From positions 86,493 to 150,492 of the forward strand of contig CAZODA010000003.1 in NCBI GenBank assembly GCA_964578485.1: a stretch of 64,000 nt of DNA, given 5' to 3'. Position 1 is the stretch's first letter. Each line of letters starts with the position of its first letter. Shown one piece after another: positions 27,764 through 36,274 of this stretch. The notes below the pieces were generated by a model, which saw only the letters and a list, made by a program, of their open reading frames with translations, did not search any database and had not been told where the DNA came from. Both the position numbers and the translations under genes were made by a program. The DNA is from CAZODA01 sp964578485. GTDB taxonomy: Bacteria > Bacteroidota > Bacteroidia > Bacteroidales > Marinilabiliaceae.

Positions 27764-27896
27764 GTTAATTCCATTTTTTGCAGCGAGAGCAACTCCGTAA
27801 AATTTGTGTTGCCTCTTTAAGGCGTAGGGAGTAGTGGATTCATCGACCCCACGCGATGCGTGGGCCTGTTCCGCCGAGGCTTGCCGACGGCGGAAG
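27764..27896. repeat. Dispersed GC-rich cassette, copy 1
   Basis: About 133 bp beginning near GTTAATTCCATTTTTTGCAG and including the hairpins CCCACGCGATGCGTGGG (27848-27864) and CCGCCG...CGGCGG (27871-27893). A near-identical copy lies at 43505-43638. Confidence 0.75.
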
Positions 27897-28110
27897 CAAA
27901 CATATATAAGGCTTTCAGCCTATTAATTAACTAATCTGCTAATCATCACATCAACTAATTTGCTAATTGATCTCCCGAAACTCACAACTCGAAACACTAA
28001 ACTCTTCCCGTTTCCCGCTCACGCGGTCATACGGGAACCTGTCCCGACGTTAGTCGGGATTTCGCTCCGCTCAAAAACTCTAAGCTCCTTACTAATTACT
28101 TTCAACATTA

Positions 28111-29796
28111 TTATTTAAAATTAACAGCTGATTGATTTGCACCTCCTGTAAAATAGATATTTTCATCCACATCAGTAAAATCCTCTTTACTAACAGCTAT
28201 ATCGTTTGAAGAGGCTCCCGACACTGCAAGTGCAGGAAAGCTCAAGTCATCATCATAGCTAAAACCCTGAATATCTATATTATTACCATTAAAAATTGTA
28301 AGAGCAGGACCTAAGCTGTTAATTACTTTAACATTTATCAGTTCTACCCCTTTAACATCTATCATAGAAAATCCTTTTGGAGCTTTAAGGATTACATTTT
28401 CAAGCTTTATATTTTCCAATTTAAGTTCGGGAAGTCCCATAAATAGAGCTGCATTACCTTGGCCATCAGCTACTATATCTCTTACATAAATATTACGAAA
28501 AAGTGGAGTTCCTTCATCTACCGGAACAGCTTCAGCAATATTTCTAACACCTGTTGTATCATCAAGTATAGGAGCTCTTCCCTCATAAAACATATTAAAG
28601 CGAATTGGTTCAGTAGGAATATCTATCATATTGATATTTGAAATATAGATATTTTCCACTACGCCGCCCCGTCTTCTGGTACTTTTAAATCTTACACCTA
28701 TATCGGTTCCCATAAAGGTACAATCTGATACATGAATATTACGAACGCCACCCGACATTTCGCTACCAATTACAAACCCACCATGTCCATGATATACAAT
28801 GTTATTTTTAATAATTACATTTTCTGTTGGTATGCCTCTATCCCTACCCTCTTTATCGCGACCGGATTTAAGACAGATGGCATCATCACCAACATCAAAA
28901 TTATTATTATAAACAAGCACATTCTTACATGATTCAAGGTCCAGACCATCTCCATTTTGAGAATACCAAGGATTACGCACCGTAAGATTTCGTATGCTAA
29001 GGTCTTCACACATTAAGGGGTGAATATTCCATGCCGGTGAATTTTGGAAAGTTAAGCCATCGAGCAATACTTTTTTACAACTTATCAAACTTACCATAAC
29101 AGGTCGCAGAAAGTCCTTTATTTCAAGAAACTCTTCATAGCTATCAAGCTGTGGTAAATTACTGCTACGGCTCATTAAATGGCCTTTTGCCGCTTTTTCG
29201 GTTGGGAACCAATAGGCACCATTATCTATGACAACGCCCCCGGAATTAATAAGATTACGCCATTGACGATCTGTCATTTTAAAGCGCTTAACAGGTCTCC
29301 AGGCATCCCCACTACCATCAAAAACCCCTTTGCCGGTTAATGATATATTAGTGAGATCGAAACCACTAATAGGCGATTGACAACGATAAACAAGCTTTCC
29401 CTCAAAAGCACTTTCTACAATCGGATATAAATCATAATCACCACTAAAGCGGACAAGAGCCCCATCCTCAAGATGTATATTTATATTGCTTTTTAATACT
29501 ATGGGACCTGTCAACCACAAACCTGCAGGCACAACAACACTTCCACCACCCATTGAATACATCTTATCTATTGCTTCTTCAAAAATATGCGTATTCAGAG
29601 TTTGTCCGTCGGCTACAGCTCCAAGATCAGCAATATTGATGCTATTAGCCGGAATAACAGGCTCGCGAACTATGGGCATATCAAACTCAACATTGTCGTA
29701 AACCCATGAATTACTGTCTTTTACAGAGCAGGCCGTAGAAAACAAAACAAGTAAAAACAGGGAGGGTAATATTTTTTTTGTAAAGAAGTCTTTCAT
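28111..29796 (-). CDS. GH28 glycoside hydrolase, polygalacturonase-like lipoprotein
   Basis: This 561-aa protein would hydrolyse pectin-type or rhamnogalacturonan linkages at the cell surface or in the periplasm. It has a lipoprotein signal (LLVLFSTAC) and a parallel beta-helix fold with all GH28 catalytic motifs: NGDGLDL, VGDDAICLKSG, GHGGFVIGSE and RFKS. The start at 29796 begins the signal peptide and is preferred to an ATG six codons upstream. It follows a GH43 gene on the same strand, which points to joint breakdown of a plant polysaccharide. Exo- or endo-action cannot be told. Confidence 0.9.
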   Translation of the reverse strand: MKDFFTKKILPSLFLLVLFSTACSVKDSNSWVYDNVEFDMPIVREPVIPANSINIADLGAVADGQTLNTHIFEEAIDKMYSMGGGSVVVPAGLWLTGPIVLKSNINIHLEDGALVRFSGDYDLYPIVESAFEGKLVYRCQSPISGFDLTNISLTGKGVFDGSGDAWRPVKRFKMTDRQWRNLINSGGVVIDNGAYWFPTEKAAKGHLMSRSSNLPQLDSYEEFLEIKDFLRPVMVSLISCKKVLLDGLTFQNSPAWNIHPLMCEDLSIRNLTVRNPWYSQNGDGLDLESCKNVLVYNNNFDVGDDAICLKSGRDKEGRDRGIPTENVIIKNNIVYHGHGGFVIGSEMSGGVRNIHVSDCTFMGTDIGVRFKSTRRRGGVVENIYISNINMIDIPTEPIRFNMFYEGRAPILDDTTGVRNIAEAVPVDEGTPLFRNIYVRDIVADGQGNAALFMGLPELKLENIKLENVILKAPKGFSMIDVKGVELINVKVINSLGPALTIFNGNNIDIQGFSYDDDLSFPALAVSGASSNDIAVSKEDFTDVDENIYFTGGANQSAVNFK

Positions 29797-29855
29797 ATGA
29801 CTTAGTTTTAACAATTAATAAATGAGTATATAAACTATAAAACTGAATTTTATTT

Positions 29856-31481
29856 TTAATATTTACTAAACCTGAAATAATCAAAATCAGCAAAACCCGA
29901 GTCATTTGTGGTTTTTTGTCTGGCACAAAAAACCCCTGCTTTTGCACCAATCCAATGTCCTCGGGTTGCTCGGAATTTTTTATCCATGGTAATAAAATCT
30001 TCTCCATTTAGGCTATAGCTGAATTCTGTCATAAAATCATCAGCCATTCTAATTCGAAAATAAATAGTGTTAGCATCTATTTTTTGAACAAACATTTCCT
30101 GTTCAGGTTCATTATACTGTGCACCCATATTAATATTATAAACCAGATAAATACCATCGCTGCGGTCTTCAAGGGCAAGAGAAGCATAAGCACGCCCCAT
30201 AATTATAACACCTGCCCGTTCTTCTAATTTATTTTCGTTGGGATGAAAAGTCATTTTTGTATCTATGGTAAATGCTTCACCCGGAAATTTCTGTAAGAGT
30301 AAATTTGGAACCTGATAATAGCTTATCGCATCTTCGGGTATTTGATCAGAAAACAGTCTAAGCTGTTTAGTATCGGTTCTAATAAATGCCCATGTATTTT
30401 TAGGATTTGCATGCCATTGCCATTGAAGGCCAAGGCTGGGATTATCAAATTCATCTGAATCATACAGACTGGTAGGAGGAAAATCACCTTCTATTCGTGG
30501 TTTGCGAAAATAAGAAACAGGCTCACCAATACCGATATTATTGCTGTCTATACCTATTATCGGCCAATTATCTTTCCATTCCATCGGATTTAAATGAACC
30601 ACACGTCCGTAGGCATCCTTGCACTGAAAATGGACAAACCAATGTTCACCCGATTCAAGTTGTACCCAGCCTCCTTGATGAGGCCCGTTAATATTGGTGC
30701 TTCCCTGATGCATTACTGTTTTGCTTTCATAAGGGCCATACACATTGCGAGATCTGAGGACCTCCTGCCAACCGGGGGTTACCCCTCCTGCAGGAGCAAA
30801 AATATAGTAGTAATCATTCCACTTATAAAACTTAGGTCCTTCAATGGTTTCATGACTGCTGTGACCATCAAAAACTATCCTGCCCTCATCTAAGATGTGG
30901 GTGGCACAAGGACTCATTTCACAAACTACAAGTATGCTTTTAATTCCTGCACGACTGCCGGCATAGGCATGAACAAGATAGGCGCGACCATCATCATCCC
31001 ACAAAGGAGAAGGATCAATAAGCCCCTTTCCTTCTTTTACAAGATGAGGCTTGCTCCATTTTCCTGCCGGATCTTTTGTTTTTAACATATAAATGCCAAA
31101 ATCAGGATCTCCGTAAAAAATATAGAATTCACCATTGTGATACCGTAAACAGGGTGCCCAAACACCATCGCCATGGCGCGGACTTGAAAAGACATCCTCC
31201 GGTATAAGTCTATCCAATGCATGACCGACAATTTGCCAGTTGACAAGATCCTTTGAATGAAGAATAGGCAGTCCGGGACAAACATTAAAACTGGATGCTG
31301 TCATATAAAAATCTGATCCCACTCTAATAACATCAGGATCAGAATAGTCGGCATATATTACCGGATTTTTGTAATAGCCGTCACCTAAGTCAGACAGCCA
31401 CACATCCGATACAAAGGGGGCTTGAGCGTTTAAAAAGGTTGGGGTGAGCAGAAATAATAAAAATAATAATGTTCTAACCAT
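29856..31481 (-). CDS. GH43-family glycosidase (xylosidase/arabinofuranosidase type)
   Basis: The 541-aa secreted protein has a signal peptide (LLFLLFLLTPTFLNAQ) and a five-bladed propeller with the GH43 residues: base Asp48 in YSDPDVIR, the pKa-modulating Asp in IDPSPLWDDDG, and the acid Glu in IEGPKFYK. From about residue 330 a C-terminal beta-sandwich of the beta-xylosidase C-terminal type follows. Substrates in this family are arabinan, xylan or galactan side chains. It is 59 bp upstream of the GH28 gene on the same strand, probably one transcript. Confidence 0.9.
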   Translation of the reverse strand: MVRTLLFLLFLLTPTFLNAQAPFVSDVWLSDLGDGYYKNPVIYADYSDPDVIRVGSDFYMTASSFNVCPGLPILHSKDLVNWQIVGHALDRLIPEDVFSSPRHGDGVWAPCLRYHNGEFYIFYGDPDFGIYMLKTKDPAGKWSKPHLVKEGKGLIDPSPLWDDDGRAYLVHAYAGSRAGIKSILVVCEMSPCATHILDEGRIVFDGHSSHETIEGPKFYKWNDYYYIFAPAGGVTPGWQEVLRSRNVYGPYESKTVMHQGSTNINGPHQGGWVQLESGEHWFVHFQCKDAYGRVVHLNPMEWKDNWPIIGIDSNNIGIGEPVSYFRKPRIEGDFPPTSLYDSDEFDNPSLGLQWQWHANPKNTWAFIRTDTKQLRLFSDQIPEDAISYYQVPNLLLQKFPGEAFTIDTKMTFHPNENKLEERAGVIIMGRAYASLALEDRSDGIYLVYNINMGAQYNEPEQEMFVQKIDANTIYFRIRMADDFMTEFSYSLNGEDFITMDKKFRATRGHWIGAKAGVFCARQKTTNDSGFADFDYFRFSKY

Positions 31482-31602
31482 CCTCTCAGCTTTTAATTCA
31501 TTATGCTAATTTAGCAATAGAAAACTCAAAATAGCAGCTAGGAATTATCACATTTTGTATAATGAATTGTTGTGATCTATATTTTGTCTAAATGTTTTTA
31601 CT

Positions 31603-31905
31603 GAAGCTATAAAAATAGAAGAATTCTACCGCATTGCAAAAAATGAATATAATGAATAACTTAGAAATCTTGTTTTCATTTTTCCAATGAAGTTAATTAC
31701 AAATCAATAAAACTGCAACACAGTCATAATCAATTGATGAAGGAAAGAAGAGTAGCTCTTATTGAAGAAATCCCCCTTATTATAGATAGTATTTACAGGT
31801 CTATTAAAAGCAAAATTTGTAACTGCTTTTGAAAAAAACAATATTAACAATATTTTAAATGGCCCTGATTTTGAAAAAGATGAGAAATTCTTTGGAAAAA
31901 CATAA
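31603..31905 (+). pseudogene. Possible frameshifted gene remnant
   Basis: Three short frames in succession have coding-like composition: one ending EEFYRIAKNEYNE (stop at 31659), one starting at 31737 (MKERRVALIEEIPLIIDSIY, stop at 31832), and one in the next frame reading KFVTAFEKNNINNILNGPDF and ending at 31905. Together they could be a decayed protein. The family is not recognised. Confidence 0.25.
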
Positions 31906-31913
31906 AAATAAAA

Positions 31914-31937
31914 AAACGTTGATACGGTTCAACGTTT
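31914..31937. terminator. Hairpin with 9-bp stem
   Basis: AAACGTTGA and TCAACGTTT pair around TACGGT. A-rich sequence lies to the left and T/A sequence to the right. It could act as a weak bidirectional terminator. Confidence 0.4.
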
Positions 31938-32074
31938 AAAACCTTTGTAGGTTCCAGACCAATGGTAAAGAACAAATATAAAAATACACCTTAATTTATA
32001 CACTTTCTAACAAATTAAGAATTATTATGCTTTTTTAACACTGCTTGTACTCTTACAATTTAACTTGCAAAATT

Positions 32075-32689
32075 TTATAAGATTCCCATATCGATGAGCA
32101 TTATAATATGCTCAACCATTTGGTCGTCGCTGGATGCATCATATTCATCTTTTAAATTGGCTCCAAAAATTCGTGCGATTCCTTGCCAGAAAAAAGCTGA
32201 CACTCCACCTTTATATTCTCTTATAAGGCTATAGCTTGTATCACCTGTTTCACGATCTATAAGTCGTATCAACAATCTTCCCTGCGAAAAAGTAAGTTTT
32301 CTAAGAGGCTTTTCAAATTCAGAAAACAATGATCGTTCAGCTTTTTTTACATATTTTCGTCTATCGCGATCATTATTAATTTCCTCTAAGCCCTGATTAA
32401 TTTCAACAATTTTCTCTGCAGCCACCCTGGCGTAGGGAAGTGTAATTTTCACATTATGAACTAATCGGTTATATCTGATAATTTCGCGCTTATCGCTAAA
32501 TCGCCATTGTGGTATAATTACTACTTCATCAAGTAATACGTGTGGAATGGTATCACTTTCATTTAAACCCGGTTTTAAATGAAAAACCTGTCCCTGATTT
32601 CTTTTATCTTCCTGTGGATTTTGTGAAAACAGGGTTAAACCGGTAATAAAAAAAGTCAAAACAAATATTATTGTCTTTTTTTTCTTCAT
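32075..32689 (-). CDS. DUF4294 family exported protein
   Basis: The 204-aa product begins with a signal peptide (MKKKKTIIFVLTFFITGLTLFSQ). The conserved part runs from about residue 50 (LDEVVIIPQWRFSDKREIIRYNRLVHNVK) through a segment rich in Arg and Lys (NNDRDRRKYVKKAE) to LIREYKGGVSAFFWQGIARIFG. These are the features of DUF4294, a Bacteroidota-restricted family with no established function. It is 160 bp downstream of sucC on the same strand. Confidence 0.82.
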   Translation of the reverse strand: MKKKKTIIFVLTFFITGLTLFSQNPQEDKRNQGQVFHLKPGLNESDTIPHVLLDEVVIIPQWRFSDKREIIRYNRLVHNVKITLPYARVAAEKIVEINQGLEEINNDRDRRKYVKKAERSLFSEFEKPLRKLTFSQGRLLIRLIDRETGDTSYSLIREYKGGVSAFFWQGIARIFGANLKDEYDASSDDQMVEHIIMLIDMGIL

Positions 32690-32849
32690 TATAAAATTAT
32701 TACTTCAACATCTCTGATCAAATAATCTCAATGGAAATAAAGATACAAAAACCAGGCCCTTTTCATTTACATAACTTATTACTTATTGATTTAGTTGAAA
32801 AACTTTTGCCAACAAGTGAGACATCTTGATAAAATACAACAAGTTGCAA

Positions 32850-34040
32850 TCAATTAATTAACTCACGAACTAAATTGGCAGCCTCTTCCAATGTAATTGC
32901 AGAATGAACTTTAAGCCCGGAGTTATCAATAACAGCTTTCCCCTCTTCTGCATTTGTTCCTTGCAAACGGACAATCAAAGGTATATCAATATTTCCGAGC
33001 TTTTTAAAGGCTTCTGTAATTCCTATTGCCACTCTGTCGCATCTCACTATTCCCCCAAAGATATTTATCAAAATTGCTTTTACATTTTTATCTTTTAATA
33101 TTATTCTTAGTCCCTTTTCCACAGTATTTTGGTTTGCCCCTCCTCCCACATCAAGGAAGTTGGCAGGATCGCCTCCCGACAGTTTAACAATATCCATTGT
33201 TGCCATTGCCAGTCCGGCACCATTAACCATGCATCCAACATTACCTTTGAGTTTTACAAAATTGAGCATATTTTTTGAGGCTTCAACTTCTGAAGCATCT
33301 TCTTCAGAGAGATCCCGCATTTCAGCAATATCAGGATGTCGAAAAAGGGCGTTATCATCGATATTCACTTTTGCATCTACTGCCAGAATTTTATTGTCGC
33401 TCGTTTTTATCAAGGGGTTAACTTCTAATAACAAAGCATCGCACGATAAATATGCTTTATACAATGCATGTATAAATTTTTGCATTTCCCCTGCTACTTC
33501 GCCTGAAAGTTTAAGCTTATAAGTTATCCTACGTACTTGAAAAGGAAGCAAACCAAAACGAGGGTCAATATATTCTTTAAATATAAGTTCGGGACTGTTT
33601 TGGGCAATTCTTTCAATATCTACACCACCTTCAGGAGAATATATAATTACATTTTTCGAAGCTTGCCTGTCGGGTAAAATACTTATATAATATTCTTCCC
33701 TTTTATGTGGGCCCGGATAAAACACATCCTGTGCCACTAATACTTTTTTTACAAGCTTACCCTGCGGTCCCGTCTGAGCGGTGATCAATCGCATACCTAT
33801 CATGTTGTTTGAAATCTCCTCCACTTCTTTCAGGCTTTTTGCCAATTTCACACCTCCCCCTTGGCCACGACCTCCGGCATGGATCTGAGCTTTTATCACC
33901 CACCATTCGGTTCCGGTTTCTATTGTCAACCTTTTTGCAGCTTCAACTGCCTCTTGGGGTGAATTTGCCACATAACCCTCTTGAATTGTAAGGCCATTTT
34001 GTTTTAGGATAGCCTTGGCTTGAAATTCATGTATATTCAT
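32850..34040 (-). CDS. sucC: Succinate-CoA ligase, beta subunit
   Basis: SucC carries the ATP-grasp and succinate-binding regions of succinyl-CoA synthetase, which makes ATP or GTP from succinyl-CoA in the TCA cycle. The 396-aa protein starts MNIHEFQAKAILKQNGL, has the ATP-grasp KAQIHAGGRGQGGGVKLAKS segment and the C-terminal LDVGGGANQNTVEKGL and NIFGGIVRCD motifs. The alpha-subunit gene sucD is not adjacent and not in the window; separated sucC and sucD are common in Bacteroidota. Confidence 0.96.
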   Translation of the reverse strand: MNIHEFQAKAILKQNGLTIQEGYVANSPQEAVEAAKRLTIETGTEWWVIKAQIHAGGRGQGGGVKLAKSLKEVEEISNNMIGMRLITAQTGPQGKLVKKVLVAQDVFYPGPHKREEYYISILPDRQASKNVIIYSPEGGVDIERIAQNSPELIFKEYIDPRFGLLPFQVRRITYKLKLSGEVAGEMQKFIHALYKAYLSCDALLLEVNPLIKTSDNKILAVDAKVNIDDNALFRHPDIAEMRDLSEEDASEVEASKNMLNFVKLKGNVGCMVNGAGLAMATMDIVKLSGGDPANFLDVGGGANQNTVEKGLRIILKDKNVKAILINIFGGIVRCDRVAIGITEAFKKLGNIDIPLIVRLQGTNAEEGKAVIDNSGLKVHSAITLEEAANLVRELIN

Positions 34041-34336
34041 AACGAGCAGTTAATATTTGAGTAAAATTCCCACAAAAAAATCAATCTTTCAACTTTTTCT
34101 TCTCCGTGCTTTTATTTTGTTTTCAGCAAATAAAGATCATTAAACTAATATTTTACTTGTATTATAAGTCAAAAACAATAATATTGCCCACAAATAGCAG
34201 CATAAAACTTTAACATATAAAACAAAAAAACTTGAAAAATTAAGTATCCAATGCTGCAGACACTTATATCATAAACCACAAACCATTATCCATAGTTTAC
34301 TTTTTATCAAATTTTACACTTTTGTTAACCAAAAAT

Positions 34337-34876
34337 ATGCGTAAACTTAAGATCACTGAACTAAACAGGCTAAGCCCCGAAGAGTTTAAAGCAACAACTA
34401 AAATTGATGTTACTATTGTCCTTGACAATATTAGAAGTCTGCATAATGTGGGCAGCATTTTCAGGACTGCCGATGCCTTTTGCATGAAAAAAATCATTCT
34501 TTGTGGAATTACCGCTACTCCCCCACATAACGAAATTCATAAAACTGCACTTGGTGCTGAAGATACAGTAAGCTGGGAATATTATAAATCTACAAAAGAG
34601 GCCATAAATAAATTAAAACAGGAAAATCATAAAATTATAGGAATAGAACAAGTTGATAAAGGAAAGGACTTGACACATTTTCGTCCGGAAAAGGGAGAAA
34701 AATTAGTCATAATCTTTGGAAACGAAGTTAAAGGTGTTCAGCAGGAAGTTATTGATCTTTGTGATTTTTGTATTGAAATTCCACAATTTGGCACCAAGCA
34801 CTCGCTAAATGTTTCTGTATCGGCAGGCATAGTATTGTGGGAAATATTAAAAAGCAATAATCTTTTACTCAAGTAA
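34337..34876 (+). CDS. TrmH/SpoU-family RNA 2'-O-methyltransferase
   Basis: The 179-aa enzyme would methylate a ribose in tRNA or rRNA using S-adenosylmethionine. All three SPOUT motifs are present: NIRSLHNVGSIFRTADAF (motif 1), LVIIFGNEVKGV (motif 2) and HSLNVSVSAGIVLWE (motif 3). The ATG at 34337 is preferred over an upstream TTG at 34322. There is no N-terminal RNA-binding extension, so it resembles short TrmH-type enzymes; the target nucleotide is unknown. Confidence 0.88.
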   Translation: MRKLKITELNRLSPEEFKATTKIDVTIVLDNIRSLHNVGSIFRTADAFCMKKIILCGITATPPHNEIHKTALGAEDTVSWEYYKSTKEAINKLKQENHKIIGIEQVDKGKDLTHFRPEKGEKLVIIFGNEVKGVQQEVIDLCDFCIEIPQFGTKHSLNVSVSAGIVLWEILKSNNLLLK

Positions 34877-35111
34877 ATTATATGAGTGTAGGTTAGATTA
34901 ATTTGTTTAGCTGCATAACAAGGACAATTTCTTTTTTAAATATTCTCTCAAAATTTTACAAGACAATAATAATTTTTAATTAGTCTAATTAAACCATTCG
35001 TCAATATTAAACGTTCATTGGTAAATAATCAATTGACATTTTCGTCATTGATTTTTATTTTGGATTGATTGTTTTTTTACAGCTCATAAAACACTTAAAA
35101 CAAAAGAGATT

Positions 35112-36107
35112 ATGAAACGGAATTATTATTTTTTATTATTACTTCCATTACTTTTTATATCTGTGGATGTATGGGGTCAGGGATTACTTGAAAGGGCGGC
35201 AAAGAGGGCAACGCAGCGATTAGAATCAAAAACTGAAGAGAGGCTCAATCAAAAGGTTGATCGTAGCATTGATAAAAGTTTGGATGAGGTTGAATCTTCT
35301 TTAAAAAACGAAGACAGTTCAACAAGGCCTTCGAGTCGGTCGAATACAGATGAAAGAAATAGTGATGCACAGGTTCAGGGCATAGAATCTTTAATGAGTA
35401 AATTTGGATTAGGCGGTGAACCTATAAAGCATGAGGATGTTTACACTTTTCAATCTGTACTTCGCATCAACATACAGAACTACAAAGGCTCGGGGGAGCT
35501 TGCCACTGACGGTGAATTTGTCACTTATCTTCCTAATCACAACAACTACATGGCTTATGAATTTGTATCCGGTGATCTTCAATCGCAGGGAGCAGGTCAG
35601 GGAAAAGGGACAATAATAATTGATACAAAAAATCAATCTTCGGTAATACTAACTTCTGATGACGACAACAAATCGGGTTTGGTTTACAATCTAAATTCTT
35701 GGAATAATTTAACTAATATTGAAGAAGAGTATTCATATGCGGGCGACGATAAAGAAGGGTACTCGGAATATAGTGGTAATGGTTTCAAGAAGACCGGCAG
35801 GACCAAGAAAATTCTTGGATATAATTGTGAAGAATGGAAATTTACTGAAAATGAAGGTGAAAGTAAAATGTGGATAACCAAGGGTTTAAAAGCCGATTCA
35901 CGTCATTTTTTATCTTCTGTTTTTAATTCAGTTCCAACTGCTTATGGTTATCCTGAAGGCTTTGTGATGGAAAGTGAGTTTGTGGATTTTGATTCAGGCG
36001 AAAAGAACATAATGCAAGTCACCGAAATCAACAACAATGCAAAAGTTATATTTGATTTAGCTCAATACGAAATAATTAATTTTGGATCTATTGACATGAA
36101 TCAATAG
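35112..36107 (+). CDS. DUF4412-like secreted protein
   Basis: The 331-aa product has a signal peptide (FLLLLPLLFISVDVWGQ), then a charged helical segment (about 24-90, with ERAAKRATQRLESKTEERL), and then a beta-rich domain whose GYNCEEWKFTENEGESKMWITKGL segment matches DUF4412, a family of periplasmic or lipid-carrier-like beta proteins. Function is unknown. It stands alone with gaps of 235 bp before and 167 bp after. Confidence 0.7.
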   Translation: MKRNYYFLLLLPLLFISVDVWGQGLLERAAKRATQRLESKTEERLNQKVDRSIDKSLDEVESSLKNEDSSTRPSSRSNTDERNSDAQVQGIESLMSKFGLGGEPIKHEDVYTFQSVLRINIQNYKGSGELATDGEFVTYLPNHNNYMAYEFVSGDLQSQGAGQGKGTIIIDTKNQSSVILTSDDDNKSGLVYNLNSWNNLTNIEEEYSYAGDDKEGYSEYSGNGFKKTGRTKKILGYNCEEWKFTENEGESKMWITKGLKADSRHFLSSVFNSVPTAYGYPEGFVMESEFVDFDSGEKNIMQVTEINNNAKVIFDLAQYEIINFGSIDMNQ

Positions 36108-36274
36108 TCTAAAATCAAAGTTCAGGCAGATATTAGTAAGGCTGAAATTATCTGCCTGAACTATCTTTCCTATTTTTTGTTAAGTGATTGAAGAATAAAA
36201 AAGGCATAAGAGCTATCTACAAGGCTTAATTTTATTAAATTTGCTTTAACCAGTATTTTTTCAAAATTAAAACT

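Larger units (their letters stand above)
26161..27775. repeat. Tandem direct repeat, about 710-bp unit, 2.3 copies
   Basis: Copies begin with CGAGTTTCGGGTCAGCTGG at 26161, 26870 and 27581 (periods 709 and 711). Copies 1 and 2 are nearly full length with small indels; copy 2 has lost the right half of the GTAGGGACGCGACATG palindrome. Copy 3 ends after about 190 bp near 27770. Confidence 0.85.
25988..28110. other. 2.1-kb gene-free block of repeats
   Basis: No gene is supported here. The block starts with short degenerate repeats built from CAGTCATCAGT-, CAGTAAACAGT- and GTGATAAGT-like words (26055-26110), then holds tandem 710-bp repeats (26161-27775), then a GC-rich palindromic cassette (27764-27896), and ends with further palindromes and TTTCG/GAAACTC words (27960-28085). 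Two identical 62-codon frames inside the tandem repeats are by-products of the duplication. Confidence 0.8.
31482..32074. other. 593-bp gap with decayed coding fragments
   Basis: AT-rich spacer between two minus-strand genes. It holds short plus-strand fragments that look like the remains of a gene (31603-31905) and a hairpin at 31914-31937. Nothing else is supported. Confidence 0.5.

Noticed and set aside
26161..27775. CRISPR array
   Set aside because: The repeats are about 710 bp apart and not separated by unique spacers of constant short length; no cas genes are present.
33160..33522. 120-codon plus-strand ORF opposite sucC
   Set aside because: It is a shadow of the well-supported sucC frame and resembles no known family.
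34322..34336. TTG start for the TrmH-family gene
   Set aside because: The ATG at 34337 gives a product that begins where the family does; the five extra codons add nothing recognisable.
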